From Betaproteobacteria bacterium (lineage in GTDB: Bacteria; Pseudomonadota; Gammaproteobacteria; Burkholderiales; SG8-39), in contig CANJXQ010000008.1 of assembly GCA_947478805.1 (NCBI GenBank), positions 1 through 64,000 of the forward strand: a DNA stretch of 64,000 bases, given 5' to 3'. The position numbers were made by a program, and so were the translations under genes. The notes beneath the pieces are model-generated. The model did no database searches. It had not been told where the DNA came from and was given only the letters and a program-made list of their open reading frames with translations. The first letter of the stretch is position 1. Each line of letters starts with the position of its first letter. Positions 10,396 to 21,112 of this stretch are shown here, one piece after another.

Positions 10396-11241
10396 ATGCT
10401 GAAGATTCTGGCTGCGCTGCCACTGTCCCTATTTCATCGACTGGGCCACGTGCTGGGATGGATGGTGTGGCTGTTGTCGCCGCGGTTTCGCCGGCTGACC
10501 CGTGAAAATCTCGCTACCGCGGCCATCCTTGACCCGGCAACTCTAAGGCGGTCCGTGGCAGAGGCGGGAAAAGGCGCGCTCGAGATCATCCCGATCTGGT
10601 TCAGGGAACAATCCGAAGTCGCCGCCATGCTGCAGGTGGATCGCGACGTCATTGCAGTGCTCGATCGGGCCAAGTCGGTTGGCAAGGGCGTCATTTTCAT
10701 CACCCCCCATCTGGGTTGCTTTGAAATTACGGCCCAATGGTATGCGCTTAACCGTGGACCGATGACCGCTCTGTTTTCGCCACCCAAGAAAGGCGTGATG
10801 GACTACCTGATCACGACCGGGCGGGAAAAGCCCAATCTGCGGCTGGCGGCGCCGGGAATGCGCGGCATGCGGGCGTTGCTTCGTGCGCTCAAGGCCGGGG
10901 AGGCGGTGGGGATCCTGCCCGACCAGGTTCCCGGCGCGGGGGAAGGCGAATGGGCACTGTTCTTCGGTCGTCCTGCATACACCATGTCGCTGGTGCATCG
11001 CCTTGCAGAGTCCACTGGCGCGCAAATCATCATCGCTTATGCAGAGCGACTGCCGAACGGCAAAGGCTATCGTGCACATGCTGCAGCCATGCACCCGGCG
11101 AATCCTGATGAGACGCCTGCACGGCATCTCAATCGCGTGTTGGAGGAGATCATCAGGCGCTGTCCGGAACAATACCTGTGGAGTTACAACCGCTACAAGG
11201 TGCCTGCGGGCGTTGTGCCGCCGGTGGCGAGTAGCGGGTGA
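10396..11241 (+). CDS. Lipid A biosynthesis (KDO)2-lauroyl/myristoyl acyltransferase family protein
   Basis: ORF 281 aa; HLGCFE acyltransferase motif and GILPDQVPG. Confidence 0.88.
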   Translation: MLKILAALPLSLFHRLGHVLGWMVWLLSPRFRRLTRENLATAAILDPATLRRSVAEAGKGALEIIPIWFREQSEVAAMLQVDRDVIAVLDRAKSVGKGVIFITPHLGCFEITAQWYALNRGPMTALFSPPKKGVMDYLITTGREKPNLRLAAPGMRGMRALLRALKAGEAVGILPDQVPGAGEGEWALFFGRPAYTMSLVHRLAESTGAQIIIAYAERLPNGKGYRAHAAAMHPANPDETPARHLNRVLEEIIRRCPEQYLWSYNRYKVPAGVVPPVASSG

Positions 11242-11279
11242 AGCCCGACGCATCCCATGGGAATGGGGGGTAAGCCCGC

Positions 11280-12152
11280 ATGATTGCTCGAATCGCACTG
11301 GGTGCAATGTGGCTAGTGCGTCTTTTGCCGCTCAGCCTGCTTGCCATGGTGGGCAATGCATTCGGGTTGGTGCTGTATGTCCTGGCAGCCGAACGCCGCA
11401 GGGTTTGCGACACCAATCTCGGGCGTTGCTTCCCCCGCATGGGGACTTCCGAGCGCCGCAGGCTGGCGCGCGGGCATTTCCGCATCGTTGGGCGCAGCCT
11501 ACTTGAGCGCGGCATCCTCTGGTGGTCGGCACGCGACCGGATTGAGCGTCTGGTCGAGGTGAGGGATCTCGATCACCTGACAAAAGCGCGATCCGCCGGC
11601 CCGGTCATCCTGCTTGCGCCCCATTTCGTCGGGCTGGATGCCGGGTATTCACGCCTGACCTGCATGTTCGACTTGACCAGCCTGTATGCCAAGCAAAAAA
11701 GCGAGCTCATGAATCGAGCGCTACTGGCTGGGCGCACCCGGTTCGGTGACCAGCGCTTGTTTTCGCGGCAGGAAGGTATCCGTCCTGCATTGACTGCCAT
11801 GAAGCAAGGGCGCCCGCTCTACTATCTGCCGGACATGGATTACGGGAGCCGCGATGCGGTATTCGTCGAATTCTTCGGCAATCCGGCTGCGACCGTCACG
11901 GGCCTGGCGCGGATCGCTCGAGCCGCCGGAGCACGGGTGGTTCCCTGTGTCACCGCGATGCATCCTGGCGGGCAAGGCTATGAACTGCGCTTTTATCCTG
12001 CGTGGGATAATTTCCCGAGCGATGATGTCGTGGCCGACACCCGCCGCATGAATGTCTTCATCGAGGAGCGCGTGCGCGAAATGCCGGCGCAGTATTTCTG
12101 GACGCACAAGCGGTTCAAGACGCGCCCTCCGGGCGAGGCGAAGTGGTACTGA
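11280..12152 (+). CDS. Second lipid A acyltransferase family protein (LpxL/LpxM-like)
   Basis: ORF 290 aa; HFVGLDAG and YYLPDMDYG motifs; adjacent paralogue. Confidence 0.88.
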   Translation: MIARIALGAMWLVRLLPLSLLAMVGNAFGLVLYVLAAERRRVCDTNLGRCFPRMGTSERRRLARGHFRIVGRSLLERGILWWSARDRIERLVEVRDLDHLTKARSAGPVILLAPHFVGLDAGYSRLTCMFDLTSLYAKQKSELMNRALLAGRTRFGDQRLFSRQEGIRPALTAMKQGRPLYYLPDMDYGSRDAVFVEFFGNPAATVTGLARIARAAGARVVPCVTAMHPGGQGYELRFYPAWDNFPSDDVVADTRRMNVFIEERVREMPAQYFWTHKRFKTRPPGEAKWY

Positions 12153-12207
12153 GTGCGGGCGGGTGCCGTTCTGTTATGGTGTCCGCGTACAACCTTGAAA
12201 GCGGTGG

Positions 12208-12636
12208 ATGCACGTGAATTTCCAGAATCCCCAGCCTGAACAGATCCGCGACCTGCTCAAGCGCGTGAAGACCATTGCGGTGGTCGGTTTTTCGCCCGAT
12301 CCCGGGCGGCCGAGCCACAACATCGGGCGCATGATGCAGCGTTTCGGTTATCGCATCATTCCGGTTCGCCCCGGTATCGCCGAGGGCCTTGGCGAACGCG
12401 CCTATCCGGATCTCACTTCGGTGCCCGACCCGGTTGATCTGGTCGATGTGTTTCGCGCTTCGGAGCATGTCGGCGCCATCGTGGATGAGTGCCTGCGCCT
12501 GGGGCACAAGGCCATCTGGTTGCAGGACGGCGTGATCGATGAAGCCGCGGCGCAGCGTGCGGTCGCAGGCGGCATGACCGTTATCATGGATCGCTGCATC
12601 CTGCGCGATTACACGCGGCTGGTTGCCGATGCTTGA
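12208..12636 (+). CDS. CoA-binding domain protein (YccU-like)
   Basis: ORF 142 aa; TIAVVGFSPDPGRPSHNIGRMMQRFGYRIIPVRPG. Confidence 0.85.
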   Translation: MHVNFQNPQPEQIRDLLKRVKTIAVVGFSPDPGRPSHNIGRMMQRFGYRIIPVRPGIAEGLGERAYPDLTSVPDPVDLVDVFRASEHVGAIVDECLRLGHKAIWLQDGVIDEAAAQRAVAGGMTVIMDRCILRDYTRLVADA

Positions 12637-12648
12637 ATCGATTGTCCG

Positions 12649-13521
12649 GTGAAACTGAAATTTTCCAAGATGCATGGCCTGGGCAACGATTTCGTTGTCA
12701 TTGATGCCATCAGTCAGCAGGTGAATCTTGCGCCCGAGCAGGTTCGCCGCATTGCCGACCGGCACTTCGGCATCGGATGCGACCAGGTGCTGCTGGTGGA
12801 GTCCCCGCAGATGAGCGGCGCGGATTTTCGCTATCGCATCTTCAATGCCGACGGGGGCGAGGTCGAGCAATGTGGCAACGGTGCTCGCTGCTTCGTGCGA
12901 TTCGTCCATGACAAGGGCCTGACGGGCAAGCAGGAGATCCAGGTCGATACGCTCTCGGGCAGGATTGTACCGCGCCTCGAGGCGAATGGCGACATCACCG
13001 TCAATATGGGTGCGCCCGTTTTTGCGCCGGAGAAAATCCCGTACGTCACATCGTCCGAGTCGTTCGTCCAGCAGCTGGCATTGGGGGAGGCTACGGTCGT
13101 GATTTCCGCGCTGTCGATGGGCAATCCGCACGCCGTGCAGATCGTCGCCGATGTGGACAGCGCGCCGGTGGCAACACAGGGGCCGTTGATCGAGCATCAC
13201 GTGAGGTTTCCTCAGCGGGTCAATGCCGGATTCATGCAAATTGTCGATCGAGGGACAATCAGGCTGCGCGTCTGGGAGCGCGGTGCGGGAGAGACGCTCG
13301 CCTGCGGAACCGGTGCATGCGCAGCGGTCGTTGCCGGCATTCGGCGCGGCTTGCTCGATTCCCCGGTGCGCGTCTCCACGCGCGGCGGCGATTTGACGAT
13401 ACGCTGGGACGGCGGGGACAATGCGGGCGGAATGCAAGCGAGCCAGACGGGTGCCGTCCTGATGACGGGGCCGGCGGTGACAGTATTTGACGGAGAGATG
13501 GAAATCGATGAATGCCGATGA
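12649..13521 (+). CDS. dapF: Diaminopimelate epimerase
   Basis: [37 protein letters not shown] start. Confidence 0.97.
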   Translation: MKLKFSKMHGLGNDFVVIDAISQQVNLAPEQVRRIADRHFGIGCDQVLLVESPQMSGADFRYRIFNADGGEVEQCGNGARCFVRFVHDKGLTGKQEIQVDTLSGRIVPRLEANGDITVNMGAPVFAPEKIPYVTSSESFVQQLALGEATVVISALSMGNPHAVQIVADVDSAPVATQGPLIEHHVRFPQRVNAGFMQIVDRGTIRLRVWERGAGETLACGTGACAAVVAGIRRGLLDSPVRVSTRGGDLTIRWDGGDNAGGMQASQTGAVLMTGPAVTVFDGEMEIDECR

Positions 13522-14173
13522 CGTAGCGCGTTACCTGAAGGACAACCCGGGGTTTTTCGAGGATTATGCGGAAATGCTGACGCAGATCTCGGTGCCCAGT
13601 CCTCATGGCGGAAAGGCGATCGCGCTATCCGACCGGCAGGTTCTTGCCCTGCGCGACGAAAACAAGGCACTCAAGGCGAAACTTGGCGAACTGATCCAGT
13701 TTGGAGAGGAAAACGACGCCATCGGCGAGAAAATGCATCGCCTGGCCATGGCGCTGCTTCCCCCGAATGACCTGCCGGCACTGTTGTCCGCGCTGCACTT
13801 CAATTTGCGCGAGGATTTTGCGGTGCCCCATACGGCGGTGAGAATCTGGTCTGAGGGCGAGCACACCGAGCGTGTGGAATTTGCCCCGGTGAGCGATCGA
13901 ATCAAGGACTATGCGTCGGGACTGACGCAACCGTTTTGCGGGCCGAGCGGAAACGTGGAGGCTGCAGCGTGGTTTGGCGAAGCCGCACCCCATGTTCGTT
14001 CCGTGGCGCATATTCCGTTAGCCCAGGTGGGCGCGGCCGGAACCCCGGGCCCCTGCTTCGGGCTGCTGGCCCTCGGCAGTGAGGACGTGCTGCGCTTCTA
14101 CCCAGACATGGGCACGCATTTTCTCAAGCGCCTGGGCGAGCTTGCGAGCGCCGCGCTGATCCGGTTTCTCTAA
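13508..14173 (+). CDS. DUF484 family protein
   Basis: [44 protein letters not shown]; between dapF and xerC. Confidence 0.88.
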   Translation: MNADDVARYLKDNPGFFEDYAEMLTQISVPSPHGGKAIALSDRQVLALRDENKALKAKLGELIQFGEENDAIGEKMHRLAMALLPPNDLPALLSALHFNLREDFAVPHTAVRIWSEGEHTERVEFAPVSDRIKDYASGLTQPFCGPSGNVEAAAWFGEAAPHVRSVAHIPLAQVGAAGTPGPCFGLLALGSEDVLRFYPDMGTHFLKRLGELASAALIRFL

Positions 14174-14175
14174 GC

Positions 14176-15099
14176 ATGCTGGAGGCAACGGCGCCGGCAG
14201 ACCCTCGCCGGGCTCTAGTTGCCGAGTTCCTGCATCACCTTCGCATCGAACGACGCCTGTCGCCGCACACCGCATCCAACTACGCGCGCGACCTCGATGC
14301 CTTGACTACCCACATCGGCGGTACTGCCTTCGAGGGGGTGACCACCGCGCATGTGCGCCGGGCTGTGGCCGGGTTGCACGCGGGGAATGCCAAACGTGGG
14401 GAGCTATCCGGGAGATCCATTGCCCGCATGCTCTCCGCATGGCGTACATTTTTCGAGTGGCTCGCGCGCCATCATGGCCTCGGGGCGAATCCCGTCGCGG
14501 GCATACGCGCGCCGAAGAGCCCCCGTACCCTTCCTCAGGCATTGTCTCCGGACGTTGCGGCGCAATTGCTCGACGCGCCGGTCGATGGCGTCAAGGAAAT
14601 CCGGGACCGGGCAATGTTCGAATTGTTCTATTCCTCCGGATTGCGCCTGTCGGAATTGGTGGGACTGGATCTGGCGGCGGCGCGTGACATGGCTGCCGGG
14701 CGGGAGGTCACGGTCCTGGGCAAGGGGGCGAAGTCCCGCAACGTGCCGGTCGGAGCCAAGGCAGCCGCGGCGCTTGCCGAGTGGATGAAGGTTCGTGGCG
14801 AACTGGCGCGGCCGGACGAGGCTGCGCTATTTGTGGGCGCGCGAGGGCATCGTGTGTCCCCGCGGGTCGTGGAGGAGCGCCTGTCACGCTGGGGCCGCAA
14901 GCTCGGCCTGGCCGTGCATCCGCATATGCTTCGCCATTCCTTTGCAACGCATGTGCTCCAGTCCTCCGGTGATCTGCGCGCGGTGCAGGAAATGCTCGGT
15001 CACGCCAGCATCTCCACAACGCAGGTGTATACGCACCTGGACTTCCAGCATCTTGCGAAGGTTTATGACCAGGCGCATCCGCGGGCCAAACGCAAATGA
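14176..15099 (+). CDS. xerC: Tyrosine recombinase XerC
   Basis: HPHMLRHSFATHVLQSSGDLRAVQEMLGHASISTTQVYTHLDFQHLAKVYDQAHPRAKRK. Confidence 0.95.
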   Translation: MLEATAPADPRRALVAEFLHHLRIERRLSPHTASNYARDLDALTTHIGGTAFEGVTTAHVRRAVAGLHAGNAKRGELSGRSIARMLSAWRTFFEWLARHHGLGANPVAGIRAPKSPRTLPQALSPDVAAQLLDAPVDGVKEIRDRAMFELFYSSGLRLSELVGLDLAAARDMAAGREVTVLGKGAKSRNVPVGAKAAAALAEWMKVRGELARPDEAALFVGARGHRVSPRVVEERLSRWGRKLGLAVHPHMLRHSFATHVLQSSGDLRAVQEMLGHASISTTQVYTHLDFQHLAKVYDQAHPRAKRK

Positions 15100-15148
15100 T
15101 GCAGCCGGGGTCAACCGTCGGGGCGAGATTCGTTTCCGAAAACATGGC

Positions 15149-15730
15149 ATGAGCGAAGCGAGCCAGAACGTCGGTGAGCGGGTTACGGCCGCGCCGGACC
15201 TCCGCGCGTTGTTCCTTGGTTTTCTGGAAATCGCGCTGTCCGGTTTTGGCGGCGTCTTGCCATGGGCGCGCAGGGTCATGGTCGAAAAGCGCGGTTGGGT
15301 GACTGGAGACGAATTTGCGGACCTGCTGTCCCTCTGCCAGTTCTTGCCCGGTCCGAACATCGTCAATATGTCGGTGGCTGTCGGCGCGCGCTTTCGCGGG
15401 TGGAAGGGCGCATTCGTATCATTTGCAGGCCTGATGATGGCCCCGGTTGCGATCATTTTGTGCCTGGGGGCCTTGTATTCCAGTTACGGTCGCATCGATC
15501 AGGTCCAGGCTGTCATCCGGGGGATTTCGGCAACGGCCAGCGGGCTTCTTGTCGCAACCGGTATCAAAATGGTGGTCGCGCCCCGAGTGCGCTCCCTGCT
15601 GCTCGGGTTCGGTGTCATGGCTTTCCTCGCCGTCGCACTGCTGCGTATTCCCTTGCTTCCCGTTTTGCTGGTGCTGGCCCCAGCAAGCATCCTGGCGGCA
15701 AGGTGGTCATATTTGCGACGGGATACATAG
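15149..15730 (+). CDS. chrA: Chromate transporter, N-terminal-type half (short ChrA)
   Basis: ALFLGFLEIALSGFGGVLPWARRVMVEKRGWVTGDEFADLLSLCQFLPGPNIVNMSVAVG. Confidence 0.88.
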   Translation: MSEASQNVGERVTAAPDLRALFLGFLEIALSGFGGVLPWARRVMVEKRGWVTGDEFADLLSLCQFLPGPNIVNMSVAVGARFRGWKGAFVSFAGLMMAPVAIILCLGALYSSYGRIDQVQAVIRGISATASGLLVATGIKMVVAPRVRSLLLGFGVMAFLAVALLRIPLLPVLLVLAPASILAARWSYLRRDT

Positions 15731-15731
15731 C

Positions 15732-16259
15732 GTGGTTTGGGATCGTACGCTGCAACTGGTTCTCGATTTCCTGCCCCTGTCGCTGATTGCTGTCGGTGGT
15801 GGGGCCACGGTGCTCCCTGAGATGCAGCGCAGTGTTGTCGACGTTCATGGCTGGATGACAGCGACTCAGTTTTCGGAACTGTTCGGCCTTGCCAATGCTT
15901 CGCCGGGCCCCAACGTGCTGGTGGTGACGCTGATCGGCTGGCAAGTCGCGGGCGTGCCCGGCGCACTGGGCGCGACCTTGGCGCTGTGCATCCCATCATG
16001 CCTCCTGACCTTCGCATTGTTCCGGCTCTGGCAACGCTTTCGCGACAGTCCGTGGGTGAAATGCATCGAGGGCGGCATGGCGCCGCTGACGGTGGGCCTG
16101 GTGCTGTCGTCGGGCTATCTGGTGACGCGCGGGGCGAATGAATCGGCCATGGCGTACGCTGCGACAGCCCTTACCGCTGCCACGGTGCTTGCGACACGGG
16201 TCAATCCCTTGTGGATGATCGGACTTGGGGCTGCGGCCGGACTATCAGGAATACTGTGA
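15732..16259 (+). CDS. chrA: Chromate transporter, C-terminal-type half (short ChrA)
   Basis: LPLSLIAVGGGATVLPEMQRSVVDVHGWMTATQFSELFGLANASPGPNVLVV; probable GTG start at 15732. Confidence 0.85.
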   Translation: MVWDRTLQLVLDFLPLSLIAVGGGATVLPEMQRSVVDVHGWMTATQFSELFGLANASPGPNVLVVTLIGWQVAGVPGALGATLALCIPSCLLTFALFRLWQRFRDSPWVKCIEGGMAPLTVGLVLSSGYLVTRGANESAMAYAATALTAATVLATRVNPLWMIGLGAAAGLSGIL

Positions 16260-16267
16260 AAAAAACC

Positions 16268-17518
16268 ATGAACGAACAGGCGCCGGCGACGGGCGCTGGC
16301 AGCCACAAGCGCGGAGCAGGCCCGCAGCTCTTCCTCAAGCCGGCGCGAGAGCGCTCGCTGCGACGCCTGCATCCTTGGGTGTTCTCCGGTGCGATCGACC
16401 GCCTGGAGGGCGCAGCCGGATCCGGCGACACGGTGTGCGTGCGCGCCGCCGACGGGACCTTCCTGGCATGGGCGGCGTACAGTCCGGTATCGCAGATTCG
16501 CGCCCGCGTGTGGAGCTTTTCCGAAGCCGAGCGGCCCGATGAGAATCTGTTGCGCGCGCGGATTGCGGCGGCGATCGCTCGCCGCCAATCCGTCGCGGGT
16601 GACATGAACGCGCTGCGTCTAGTGCATGCGGAATCCGACGCGTTGCCGGGCGTGGTTGCCGACAGATATGGCGACACGCTGGTCGTACAGCTGACTTCGG
16701 CCGGGGCCGAGCGCTGGCGTAATGTCATCGTCGAGAGCTTGCGCGAGGCCAGCGGGTGCAAGCTGCTGTTCGAGCGCTCCGATGGTGACGTGAGGGCACT
16801 GGAGGGGCTGGCCAGCCGCGTCGGCGTGCTGAACGGAGTGGCGCCAACCGTGGCAGAGACGAATCCCGATGCAATCGAGATCCGGGAGAATGGCATCCGC
16901 TATCTGGTTGATATCGGCGCAGGGCAGAAGACGGGGTTCTTCCTGGATCAGCGCGATAACCGTGCCAGCATTGCCGCCCTGGCGAGGGACCGCGAGGTGC
17001 TGAATTGCTTCTGTTATACGGGCGGGTTCACATTGTCTGCGCTGGCCGGCGGCGCCGCTTCGGTGCTGTCTGTGGACAGTTCTGCTCCGGCGCTCGCGCT
17101 GGCGCGGCGGAACTTGGCGCTGAACGCGCTGGATGCCGCGCGCAGCCATTGGGTGGAAGCTGATGTCTTTTCGATTCTGCGTGACCTGGGGCGCGAACGG
17201 CGGACATTTGACCTGATCATTCTCGATCCACCCAAGTTTGCGCCCACTTCGCGCGATGCGGAGCGCGCCGCACGGGGCTACAAGGACATCAACCTGAACG
17301 CCCTGAAATTGCTGCGCCCGGGCGGGTATTTGGCGACGTTTTCCTGCTCGAGCGGTGTCAGCGCGGATCTTTTCCAGAAAATCGTTGCCGGCGCGGCTGC
17401 TGACGCGGGGGCGTCGTGTGCCATCGAGCAACGTTTTCACGCTGCGGCCGACCACCCGGTCATGCTGGAATTTCCGGAGGGTGAGTACCTGAAGGGGCTG
17501 TTGCTCCGGAAGCGCTAG
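16268..17518 (+). CDS. rlmI: Class I SAM-dependent 23S rRNA (cytosine) methyltransferase, RlmI-like
   Basis: PUA-like RRLHPWVFSGAI; VLNCFCYTGGFTLSAL; DLIILDPPKFAP. Confidence 0.88.
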   Translation: MNEQAPATGAGSHKRGAGPQLFLKPARERSLRRLHPWVFSGAIDRLEGAAGSGDTVCVRAADGTFLAWAAYSPVSQIRARVWSFSEAERPDENLLRARIAAAIARRQSVAGDMNALRLVHAESDALPGVVADRYGDTLVVQLTSAGAERWRNVIVESLREASGCKLLFERSDGDVRALEGLASRVGVLNGVAPTVAETNPDAIEIRENGIRYLVDIGAGQKTGFFLDQRDNRASIAALARDREVLNCFCYTGGFTLSALAGGAASVLSVDSSAPALALARRNLALNALDAARSHWVEADVFSILRDLGRERRTFDLIILDPPKFAPTSRDAERAARGYKDINLNALKLLRPGGYLATFSCSSGVSADLFQKIVAGAAADAGASCAIEQRFHAAADHPVMLEFPEGEYLKGLLLRKR

Positions 17519-17592
17519 GCCAGAGGATGTTGGCGCTTTTCAGGCGGTCAAATAATCCGAGGGTGGCGTCAAAGCTCTGAGCGTGTTCTAAT

Positions 17593-17622
17593 GCCGCCCT
17601 TTTGGGGAATCCCCTGGGCGGC
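17593..17622 (+). other. Hairpin upstream of the COG0523 gene
   Basis: GCCGCCC-ttttGGGGAATCCCCt-GGGCGGC nested inverted repeat. Confidence 0.6.
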
Positions 17623-17680
17623 CTGGCGACGAAGCAGGTTGCCTCCGGCGACGAACGATCGCCGAAGCGTGTGGCCGAAG

Positions 17681-17702
17681 CTTGTCGCCGAACTGCGACA
17701 AG
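17681..17702 (+). other. Second inverted repeat upstream of the COG0523 gene
   Basis: CTTGTCGC-CGAACT-GCGACAAG perfect 8-bp arms. Confidence 0.6.
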
Positions 17703-17748
17703 TGAAAAGTGGACGCATTCCCTCGGTATCAGAAAACGTTGAATGTAA

Positions 17749-18734
<986 letters not shown>

Positions 18735-18753
<19 letters not shown>

Positions 18754-19202
18754 CAAAGAAGTCCGATACGGTAGCCAAGAAAGTTGAGCCGGGAGCAAGC
18801 CTCACGGAGGCGGCACTTCGCAAGATGCCGGTGTCGCAGTACATGAACGAGCAGCAGCTGGCATTTTTTCGTGAAAAGCTCATCGCCATGCGCAATGAGC
18901 TCCTCGAAAATGCCGGTAGCACCTCCGAGCACCTGCGCGAACATACCGCCGAGCCCGATCCCGCCGACCAGGCGACGATCGAGGAGGAAAATGCGCTGGA
19001 ATTGCGCGCGCGCGATCGCGAGCGCAAGCTCCTGAAGAAGATCGAGGAAGCGCTGCGCCGCATCGATGACGAGTCCTATGGCTTCTGCGAGGAGACTGGC
19101 GACCCCATCGGCATACCTCGCCTCCTGGCGCGCCCGACGGCCACGTTGACCATCGACGCCCAGACGCGTCGTGAGCAGCGACAGAAGCTGTACGGCGACT
19201 GA
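18735..19202 (+). CDS. dksA: DksA-family RNA polymerase-binding transcription factor, Cys-depleted zinc-finger region
   Basis: PDPADQATIEEENALELRARDRERKLLKKIEEALRRIDDESYGFCEETGDPIGIPRLLARPTATLTIDAQTRREQRQKLYGD; overlaps the COG0523 gene by 19 nt. Confidence 0.92.
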
Positions 19203-19248
19203 TCCGATCGCGGCTTCGGGACCTGGAGTTACCGAAAACCGCCCGCGC

Positions 19249-19584
19249 ATGAAACGCCTGCGCCACTTGCTCAGCCTGGTCCTGGCCGCAGCCCTCATTG
19301 CGGGGCAGTGGGCGGGCCAGTTGCATGCGTTGTCCCACGCCGAGTACGACCTTGCCATTGCAGGCCAGGCCAAGACTGGCGGCGACAGTCCCGCGCCGCT
19401 GGACCATGCACGCGACCGCTGTGTGGCATTCCATGCGGTCGACTGCGCGCTGAGCGCGCCACCACTGGCGTTTGTCGGTACCGATCCTGCCGTCACGCTG
19501 GTCATCCAGCCCGGACTGCCGCTGCGGGCGGCCAAGCACACCGCCTATTCCTCCCGCGCCCCACCTGTTCTCCACGTGAGCTGA
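19249..19584 (+). CDS. Small secreted protein of unknown function (signal peptide, His/Cys residues)
   Basis: MKRLRHLLSLVLAAALIAGQWAGQLHALSHAEYDLAIAGQ...DHARDRCVAFHAVDCAL; co-directional between dksA and the porin. Confidence 0.65.
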   Translation: MKRLRHLLSLVLAAALIAGQWAGQLHALSHAEYDLAIAGQAKTGGDSPAPLDHARDRCVAFHAVDCALSAPPLAFVGTDPAVTLVIQPGLPLRAAKHTAYSSRAPPVLHVS

Positions 19585-19592
19585 ACCGCACT

Positions 19593-19612
19593 GCGGCATC
19601 GCACGATGCCGC
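19593..19612 (+). other. Perfect hairpin upstream of the porin gene
   Basis: GCGGCATCG-CA-CGATGCCGC. Confidence 0.7.
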
Positions 19613-19619
19613 GTCGTTC

Positions 19620-19640
19620 GCGAGCGCGCATTGCGCTCGC
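19620..19640 (+). other. Second perfect hairpin upstream of the porin gene
   Basis: GCGAGCGC-GCATT-GCGCTCGC. Confidence 0.7.
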
Positions 19641-19662
19641 ATGCCACGCATGGAGAGCCATC

Positions 19663-21102
19663 ATGTTTCGATCCAGCAATCGGGCGCCGGCCATTGCCGC
19701 GCTGACCGCAAGCCTGTTTTTCTCTATGGCGCAAGACGCCTGCGCCGCCAGCGACGACGACCTGAAAGAACTGCGTGAGCAGGTCCGACAGTTGAAGGAC
19801 CTCTACGAAAAAAAGATCAACGAACTGGAAGCCCGGCTGAAGCAGGCAGAACAGACCGCTGGTCAGGCCAAGTCTTCCGCGACTGCCGCGCAAACAACGG
19901 CCGAACAGGCTGCGGTGCAGGCGAGCAGCCGCACTGCCGGCGAGGGCGCATTCAACCCCGGCATCTCGGCAATCCTTAATGGCGTCTACGGCAACTTGTC
20001 GCAGAACCCCTCCAATTACCGCATCAACGGGTTTGCGCCAACGATGGGCGAAGTTGCGCCACCCAATCGCGGCCTGGGCCTGGGTGAGTCCGAAATCGCC
20101 TTCTCGGCCAACATCGATCGCCACTTTCGCGGCACCCTGATCGCCGCGCTGTCGCCCGAGGATACCGTCAGCGTCGAGGAGGCACACATCCAGACGCTGG
20201 GGCTGTCCAATGGATTCACGCTCAAGGCGGGCCGATTCTTTTCCGGGGTCGGCTATCACAACGAGATTCACGCTCACGCGTGGGACTTCACTGATGCGCC
20301 GCTGGCCAACAAGGTATTCCTCGGCAACCAACTGGCTGAAGACGGCTTCCAGGTCAAGTGGATCGCGCCCACCGACCTGTATGCCAACATCGGATTGGAG
20401 TTCGGGCGTGGCCGCAAGTTTCCGGGCGGGCCGGATGGCGGGCGCATGAAGAACGGCTTCGGTTCGACCAACCTGTTTGCCCACCTGGGCGGTGATTGGG
20501 GGACGGGTGCTGCATGGCGGGTGGGACTCTCCCACTTGCGCACCCGGGTGCACGACCGCGCGTTCAACGATGTCGATTCGACGGGGACCGGTGTGACCAA
20601 TACCATCGGCGCTGCGAGCCGCCTTTGGGTCCTTGACGGCGTGCTGAAATGGGCGCCCAACGGCAATGCGTCCAACACCAGTTTCAAGCTGCAGGGCGAA
20701 TACTTCCGTCGCACCGAAGACGGGCAGCTGAGTTATGACACGACAGCGGCGTCGCTGGGAACGCAGTCCGGTTCCTACCTGTCGAAGCAATCCGGCTGGT
20801 ATCTGCAGGGCGTTTACCAGTTTCAGCCAGAGTGGCGCGTGGGTTATCGCTACGACCGGCTCGATTCCGGCACAACCGGCCTCGGACTGGTGGCCAATGG
20901 CCCGCTCACAGCTGCAGATTTTCCGATTCTGGCCAGCTACAAGCCGATACGGAACACCATGATGCTCGACTGGAGCGCCAGCGAATTCAGCCGTGTCAGG
21001 CTGCAGTTCGCCCGCGACCGGGCGCGTGCGGGGATCGCGGACAACCAGTTCTTCCTCCAATACATCATCAGCATGGGCGCGCATGGCGGCCACAAGTTCT
21101 GA
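19663..21102 (+). CDS. Outer membrane beta-barrel/porin-like protein with N-terminal coiled coil
   Basis: Signal peptide; DDLKELREQVRQLKDLYEKKINELEARLKQAEQ; barrel-like repeats ending in the aromatic residue F. Confidence 0.8.
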   Translation: MFRSSNRAPAIAALTASLFFSMAQDACAASDDDLKELREQVRQLKDLYEKKINELEARLKQAEQTAGQAKSSATAAQTTAEQAAVQASSRTAGEGAFNPGISAILNGVYGNLSQNPSNYRINGFAPTMGEVAPPNRGLGLGESEIAFSANIDRHFRGTLIAALSPEDTVSVEEAHIQTLGLSNGFTLKAGRFFSGVGYHNEIHAHAWDFTDAPLANKVFLGNQLAEDGFQVKWIAPTDLYANIGLEFGRGRKFPGGPDGGRMKNGFGSTNLFAHLGGDWGTGAAWRVGLSHLRTRVHDRAFNDVDSTGTGVTNTIGAASRLWVLDGVLKWAPNGNASNTSFKLQGEYFRRTEDGQLSYDTTAASLGTQSGSYLSKQSGWYLQGVYQFQPEWRVGYRYDRLDSGTTGLGLVANGPLTAADFPILASYKPIRNTMMLDWSASEFSRVRLQFARDRARAGIADNQFFLQYIISMGAHGGHKF

Positions 21103-21112
21103 GGAGCAGACC

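Noticed and set aside
15149-16259. Split chrA as a frameshifted pseudogene
   Set aside because: Two adjacent short-chain chromate transporter genes are a known arrangement; both halves look intact with their own starts.
17519-17748. Zur box upstream of the COG0523-dksA cluster
   Set aside because: No GTTATA(N)TATAAC-like dyad seen; only unrelated GC-rich inverted repeats. Zn control remains an inference.
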